This document shows positions 60,840 through 64,000 of a stretch of DNA of 64,000 bases, piece after piece. The stretch spans positions 62,001-126,000 of the forward strand of contig NZ_SZVS01000009.1 of NCBI RefSeq assembly GCF_007670255.1, given 5' to 3'. Both the position numbers and the translations under genes were made by a program. Within the stretch, counting starts at the first letter, position 1. Every line of letters begins with the position of its first letter. This DNA comes from Paenarthrobacter nicotinovorans. GTDB taxonomy: Bacteria; Actinomycetota; Actinomycetes; Actinomycetales; Micrococcaceae. The notes beneath the pieces were generated by a model. It was given only the letters and a program-made list of their open reading frames with translations, had not been told where the DNA came from and ran no database searches.

Positions 60840-62096
60840 ATGACCATCACCGAACACGAGTCCGTCAACGACGTCGCCAAGCTCGAGCGCACCAAGGTCC
60901 TCAATAACGGCGAAAAGGTCTCACTGACCTTCTCCGATGCCGAGTTCGAACGCCGTCTCGCAGGCCTCCGCAGCATCATGGCCGAGAAAGACCTCGACGC
61001 CGTCATCCTCACGAGCTACCACTCCATCAAGTACTACTCCGACTTCCTCTTCACCTATTTCGGACGCTCGTACGGCATGGTGGTCACCAAGGACGACACA
61101 GTCACCATCACGGCAAATATCGACGCCGGTATGCCTTGGCGCCGCAGCTACGGCGAGAACCTCGTGTACACCGACTGGCGCCGTGACAACTACATCCATG
61201 CCATCCAGGAAGTCCTCCGCACCCGCGGCATCAACCCGCGCCGCATCGGCGTCGAAGATGATTCCCTGCCGTTGGATAACCGCAACAAGATCCAGGCGGC
61301 CTTCTCCGGAGCAACGCTGGTTGACGTTGCCCAGGCGGCAATGCGGCAGCGCATGATCAAGTCGCAGGAAGAGATCGCGGTCATCAAGCACGGCGCCCGC
61401 ATCGGTGACCTCGGCGGCGAAGCCATCCGCAACGCCATTACAGCCGGGATCACGGAGTACGAGGTAGCGCTGATCGGCACTGAAGCCATGGTCCATGAAA
61501 TCGCGCGCACGTTCCCGGACTCGGAAATCCGCGACACCTGGGTGTGGTTCCAGTCCGGGATCAACACCGATGGCGCCCACAACTGGGCAACGACCCGCAA
61601 GATCCAGGAACACGACATCCTGTCCCTGAACTGTTTCCCGATGACCAGCGGTTACTACACCGCCCTTGAGCGCACCCTGTTTTACGGTGAACCCGACGCC
61701 CGTTCCCTTGAGCTGTGGAACATCAACGTTGAAGTCCACAAGCGGGGACTGGAACTCATCAAGCCCGGCGCCGTGTGCAAGGACATCGCCGCGGAGCTCA
61801 ACGAGATCTACGTCAGCCACGGACTGCTCGCCAACCGGACCTTCGGCTACGGCCACTCGTTCGGCGTGCTCAGCCACTACTACGGGCGTGAGGCTGGCCT
61901 TGAACTGCGCGAGGACATCGAGACGGTACTGGAGCCGGGCATGGTGGTATCCATGGAACCGATGATTACTGTGCTGGATGGCCAGCCGGGCGCAGGCGGC
62001 TACCGTGAGCACGACATCCTGGTGGTGGGCGAGGACGGCGCGGAGAACATCACCAAGTTCCCGTTCGGCCCCGAGCACAACATCATCGGAGCGTAA
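60840..62096 (+). CDS. creatinase (creatine amidinohydrolase)
   Basis: Hydrolyses creatine to sarcosine and urea. A 418-residue protein of the creatinase/prolidase (M24) fold. It closely follows Pseudomonas putida creatinase: ILTSYHSIKYYSDFLFTYFG, then VTITANIDAGMPWRRSYG, VYTDWRRDNYIHAIQ, WFQSGINTDGAHNW, LSLNCFPMTSGYYTALERTLF, FGYGHSFGVLSHYYGREAGL and VVSMEPMITV. The catalytic His (GAHNW region), Glu (ALERT; VSMEP) and His pair (GYGHSFG) are present, and the metal ligands of true M24 peptidases are replaced as in creatinases. It has an N-terminal extension of about 18 residues. GAAAGGA precedes ATG 60840. Confidence 0.94.
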   Translation: MTITEHESVNDVAKLERTKVLNNGEKVSLTFSDAEFERRLAGLRSIMAEKDLDAVILTSYHSIKYYSDFLFTYFGRSYGMVVTKDDTVTITANIDAGMPWRRSYGENLVYTDWRRDNYIHAIQEVLRTRGINPRRIGVEDDSLPLDNRNKIQAAFSGATLVDVAQAAMRQRMIKSQEEIAVIKHGARIGDLGGEAIRNAITAGITEYEVALIGTEAMVHEIARTFPDSEIRDTWVWFQSGINTDGAHNWATTRKIQEHDILSLNCFPMTSGYYTALERTLFYGEPDARSLELWNINVEVHKRGLELIKPGAVCKDIAAELNEIYVSHGLLANRTFGYGHSFGVLSHYYGREAGLELREDIETVLEPGMVVSMEPMITVLDGQPGAGGYREHDILVVGEDGAENITKFPFGPEHNIIGA

Positions 62097-62170
62097 GTGA
62101 TGGGACCGGTGGGCGCAGTGCACGGCGCCCACCGGTTCCGGCGACGCAACGCCAGCAGCCCGCAGCGAAA

Positions 62171-62176
62171 TATAGT
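62171..62176 (+). promoter_or_regulatory. -10 box of the IclR gene (leaderless)
   Basis: TATAGT is followed after 6 nt (GAACCT) by the IclR ATG, giving the regulator its own probably leaderless promoter in addition to read-through from creatinase. No clear -35 box. Confidence 0.45.
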
Positions 62177-62182
62177 GAACCT

Positions 62183-62995
62183 ATGACTCCCTCCGAATCC
62201 AGCGAGACGCCTGACACCAGCGGTAACGGTGACAGCAAGAGCACCTCGGTCATCGTGAACGCCATTGCAGTGCTGCGTAGCTTCTCTGCGGGCGAACCCC
62301 TCCTTGGAGTCACGGAAATCGCAGGCCGTATTGGTCTGCACAAGAGCACCGTCTCGCGGATTTTGGCCACTTTGGAGCAAGAGGGTTTGGTGGAGCGCGA
62401 CGTCGATTCGCGCAGGTTCCGCTTGGGGCTGGGCATGATCGCAATGTCGGGCCCCCTCCTGGCGGAACTCGATGAGCGGCGGGTTGCCTACCCCGTTTTG
62501 CAGGAGTTGACCGAACGCACCGGCGAGACCAGCGCGCTCATGGTGTGGAACGGCGTCGAATCCATGTGTGTGGAGCAGATCCCCAGCCGACACCAGGTCA
62601 AGCACCTTGCTCCGCTCGGGGCCCGATACACGGAGGCGCTGAGCTCCTCCGTGCAGGTTTTTCTGGCAGCCGAAGACCCGGAACGGGTCCGTCACCTGCT
62701 CCGTGGCGGGTCCATCACGTTGCCTGGGCTGGATGATGATTCCGTGGAGATGTACCTTGACCGGCTCAAGGAAAGCGCGGCACGTGGATGGGCCGTCAAC
62801 TTCGGCGAAACGTCCATCGAAGAGGTTGGCGTTGCCTCCCCGGTGTACGACCATCGGGGAAGCATCGTGGCCTCGGTGTTGATCCCGGCTCCGAAGTTCC
62901 GCGTTTCGCAGGAAGTCCTGGCCGGCCTCGGCGAGGCTTGCGCGGCGGCGGCGGCCAAGGTCACAACCCGTCTGGGTGGCCGCACCCCTCAGTAG
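62183..62995 (+). CDS. IclR-family regulator of the creatinase operon
   Basis: A 270-residue protein. The N-terminal HTH (about 20-80) has SVIVNAIAVLRSFSAGEPLLGVTEIAGRIGLHKSTVSRILATLEQEGLV. The IclR ligand domain (about 95-260) has LQELTERTGETSALMVWNG, SRHQVKHLAPLGARYTEALSSS and SIVASVLIPAPKFRVSQ. It lies 86 bp behind creatinase on the same strand. The TGCAAC cluster at the operon promoter is its likely target, with creatine or sarcosine as a likely ligand. Confidence 0.9.
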   Translation: MTPSESSETPDTSGNGDSKSTSVIVNAIAVLRSFSAGEPLLGVTEIAGRIGLHKSTVSRILATLEQEGLVERDVDSRRFRLGLGMIAMSGPLLAELDERRVAYPVLQELTERTGETSALMVWNGVESMCVEQIPSRHQVKHLAPLGARYTEALSSSVQVFLAAEDPERVRHLLRGGSITLPGLDDDSVEMYLDRLKESAARGWAVNFGETSIEEVGVASPVYDHRGSIVASVLIPAPKFRVSQEVLAGLGEACAAAAAKVTTRLGGRTPQ

Positions 62996-63012
62996 CCGGC
63001 CCGGGGCGTCAC

Positions 63013-63070
63013 CGAGATGGCAGTTAATGGCAATCCAGCGCCCCCACACTGTCATTAATTGCCAAGTCGG
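63013..63070. repeat. interspersed palindrome, copy D
   Basis: CGAGATGGCAGTTAATGGCAAT and, inverted, CTGTCATTAATTGCCAAGTCG. Slightly more diverged than copies A-C, and here between genes in tandem (IclR and GH28), 17 bp after the IclR stop. Confidence 0.78.
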
Positions 63071-63082
63071 CGGGTGAGGTTC

Positions 63083-63130
63083 TTGACCGCGCGCCCAATC
63101 CTTCCTAGGGTATCTTGAGAAAACGTTTTC
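63083..63130 (+). promoter_or_regulatory. GH28 promoter with LacI-type operator
   Basis: TTGACC (63083-63088), 17 bp, TAGGGT (63106-63111). The perfect 12-mer GAAAACGTTTTC (63119-63130) starts at the expected transcription start. Its central CG and flanks are typical of LacI/GalR-family sites, consistent with sugar-inducible control. Coding starts at 63211. Confidence 0.65.
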
Positions 63131-63210
63131 TTAGCCATCTCAAACACCCACTGGAGAGCTCTGTTCCTCCAAGTACTGGGGTACATCGTTGTGCCCCGGG
63201 AAGGATTTCC

Positions 63211-64000
63211 ATGAGATCGACCCGAAGAAAACCGCAGTCCCGGCACCGTCTGGCAAGCACCATGCTGGCAGCGGTGATGGGAATGACATCCGTCGCCGCC
63301 GTCGCCTTGCCGGCAAGTGCCGCCCCCGCAGGAAAGGTGGACAGCCCGGCGTGCTCCAGTACCAGCATTCTCCTGAGCGACGGAAGCGGCAGGGTCCCGC
63401 AAAACCTGTGCGTTCCGGCGCAGGCGACGGACAGTACCAAGACGCTGCTGGTGTGGAACAAACCGGACATTTACGACGACGTTGTGGACTACCGCGTCTA
63501 CCTGAACGGACGCGCTGTGGGAACCGCCGAGGAAAATGCGCGCACCTTCTCGCCTGCCCAGGAATACGTGGAGGCATTCCGGGCCGCCGACCAGGACGGA
63601 TTCCACGTTCGGACCGTTGCCCACAATTACACCGTGACGGGCTTGTCTCCGCGCACCAGCTACCAGTTCGCTGTGACCGCCATCAGGGCCGATGGCAGCG
63701 AGTCTGCCGCGAGTGGACCGATCACCGTGACCACCACGCCGGCACGCCACGAAGTCAGTATCACAGATCCGGCCTATAAGGCCGTGGGCGATGGGGCAAG
63801 CCTCAACACCAAGGCCATCCAAAAGGCAATCGACACCTGCCGCACACCTGGCTGTACTGTGGTGGTTCCCGCCGGAACCTTCAAAACCGGCGCGCTCTTC
63901 CTGCACTCGGACATGACCCTGGAGCTTCGGGAAGGAGCCCGTTTGCTCGGTTCCGACCTTGCTGAGGACTATCCCTTGGATAAGGGCTACTACCTCTATC
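63211..64000 (+). CDS. secreted GH28 pectinase (polygalacturonase type) with Fn3 domain, truncated by window edge
   Basis: The first 263 residues, open to the right edge. Signal peptide about 1-38 (basic start RSTRRKPQSRHRLAS, cleavage near ASA-APAG). A fibronectin-III-like domain follows (about 70-175: LLVWNKPDIYDDVVDYRVYL; YTVTGLSPRTSYQFAVTAI). The start of a right-handed beta-helix comes next: AVGDGASLNTKAIQKAIDTC, VVVPAGTFKTGALFLHSDMT, LELREGARLLGS, DYPLDKGYY. This layout matches PehX-like exo-polygalacturonosidases. Catalytic Asp residues would lie beyond the window. AAGGA seven bases before the ATG. Confidence 0.85.
   Translation, partial: MRSTRRKPQSRHRLASTMLAAVMGMTSVAAVALPASAAPAGKVDSPACSSTSILLSDGSGRVPQNLCVPAQATDSTKTLLVWNKPDIYDDVVDYRVYLNGRAVGTAEENARTFSPAQEYVEAFRAADQDGFHVRTVAHNYTVTGLSPRTSYQFAVTAIRADGSESAASGPITVTTTPARHEVSITDPAYKAVGDGASLNTKAIQKAIDTCRTPGCTVVVPAGTFKTGALFLHSDMTLELREGARLLGSDLAEDYPLDKGYYLY

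Noticed and set aside
63055-63906. 283-codon leftward frame over the pectinase start
   Set aside because: The plus strand has promoter, ribosome site, signal peptide, Fn3 and GH28 features; the leftward frame has none and crosses the palindrome and promoter.
1-64000. tRNA, rRNA, insertion sequences, prophage or integrase genes
   Set aside because: Looked for T-arm-like GGTTCGAATCC patterns, DDE/tyrosine recombinase motifs and terminal repeats; none convincing by eye. A tRNAscan and ISfinder run would settle it.

Overview
The window is a stretch of a high-GC actinobacterial chromosome. Arthrobacter/Paenarthrobacter (Micrococcaceae) is my best guess, from the gene content: a soxBDAG sarcosine oxidase operon, a PTS mannitol system, a PucR regulator divergent from alanine dehydrogenase, a stand-alone ATP-dependent DNA ligase, many MFS carriers and several VCBS-repeat secreted proteins. 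Many genes also have a TAnnnT hexamer 6-8 nt before the start codon, which looks like leaderless transcription. No rRNA, tRNA, CRISPR array, insertion sequence or prophage was recognised.

Layout. 1-6.5 kb: the end of an unidentified gene, then a peptide/nickel-type ABC uptake operon (two permeases, a fused double ATPase, a lipoprotein). 6.7-8.3 kb: a Phd/YefM-RelE toxin-antitoxin pair and a Gfo/Idh/MocA oxidoreductase. 8.4-10.5 kb: an exported Ala-rich protein, an ECF-like sigma factor and a membrane anti-sigma-like partner. 10.6-13.2 kb: alanine dehydrogenase divergent from a PucR regulator. 13.4-18.1 kb: a repeat-bearing membrane protein, LigC-type ligase, small hypotheticals, a hydrolase and an excisionase-like HTH protein. 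18.1-24.2 kb: HPr and Enzyme I facing TetR-mtlA-mtlD, a complete PTS mannitol route. 24.4-28 kb: CycA-type permease and a YVTN/VCBS propeller protein. 28.1-30.4 kb: PadR-DUF1048-DrrAB-like export operon. 30.4-38.4 kb: GNAT, MarR plus MFS, sugar porter, DHA2 efflux pump, RraA and another MFS protein. 38.4-41.9 kb: three VCBS proteins in a row. 42-47.4 kb: TetR, malic enzyme, DUF456 protein, then a cyclic-amidase-like NodB protein with an NCS1 transporter. 47.5-49 kb: a PucR regulator. 49-57.8 kb: glyA-soxB-soxD-soxA-soxG-sdaA-purU, divergent from a GntR regulator. 59.4-63 kb: MHS transporter, creatinase, IclR regulator. 63.2 kb to the end: the start of a secreted GH28 pectinase.

How it fits together. 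The right-hand 16 kb reads as one catabolic locus. Creatine enters (MHS carrier, inferred) and creatinase splits it into sarcosine and urea. Heterotetrameric sarcosine oxidase gives glycine and methylene-THF, GlyA joins these into serine, SdaA deaminates serine to pyruvate, and PurU releases surplus one-carbon units as formate. GntR and IclR proteins border the two operons, and palindromes lie at both promoters. The NCS1/NodB/PucR group beside it may feed in a cyclic ureide.

Non-coding structure is rich. There are four arrays of a 32-bp tandem repeat (20 unit starts), four copies of an approximately 58-bp palindrome (three of them between convergent genes), other long inverted repeats, and several clear operator/promoter combinations.
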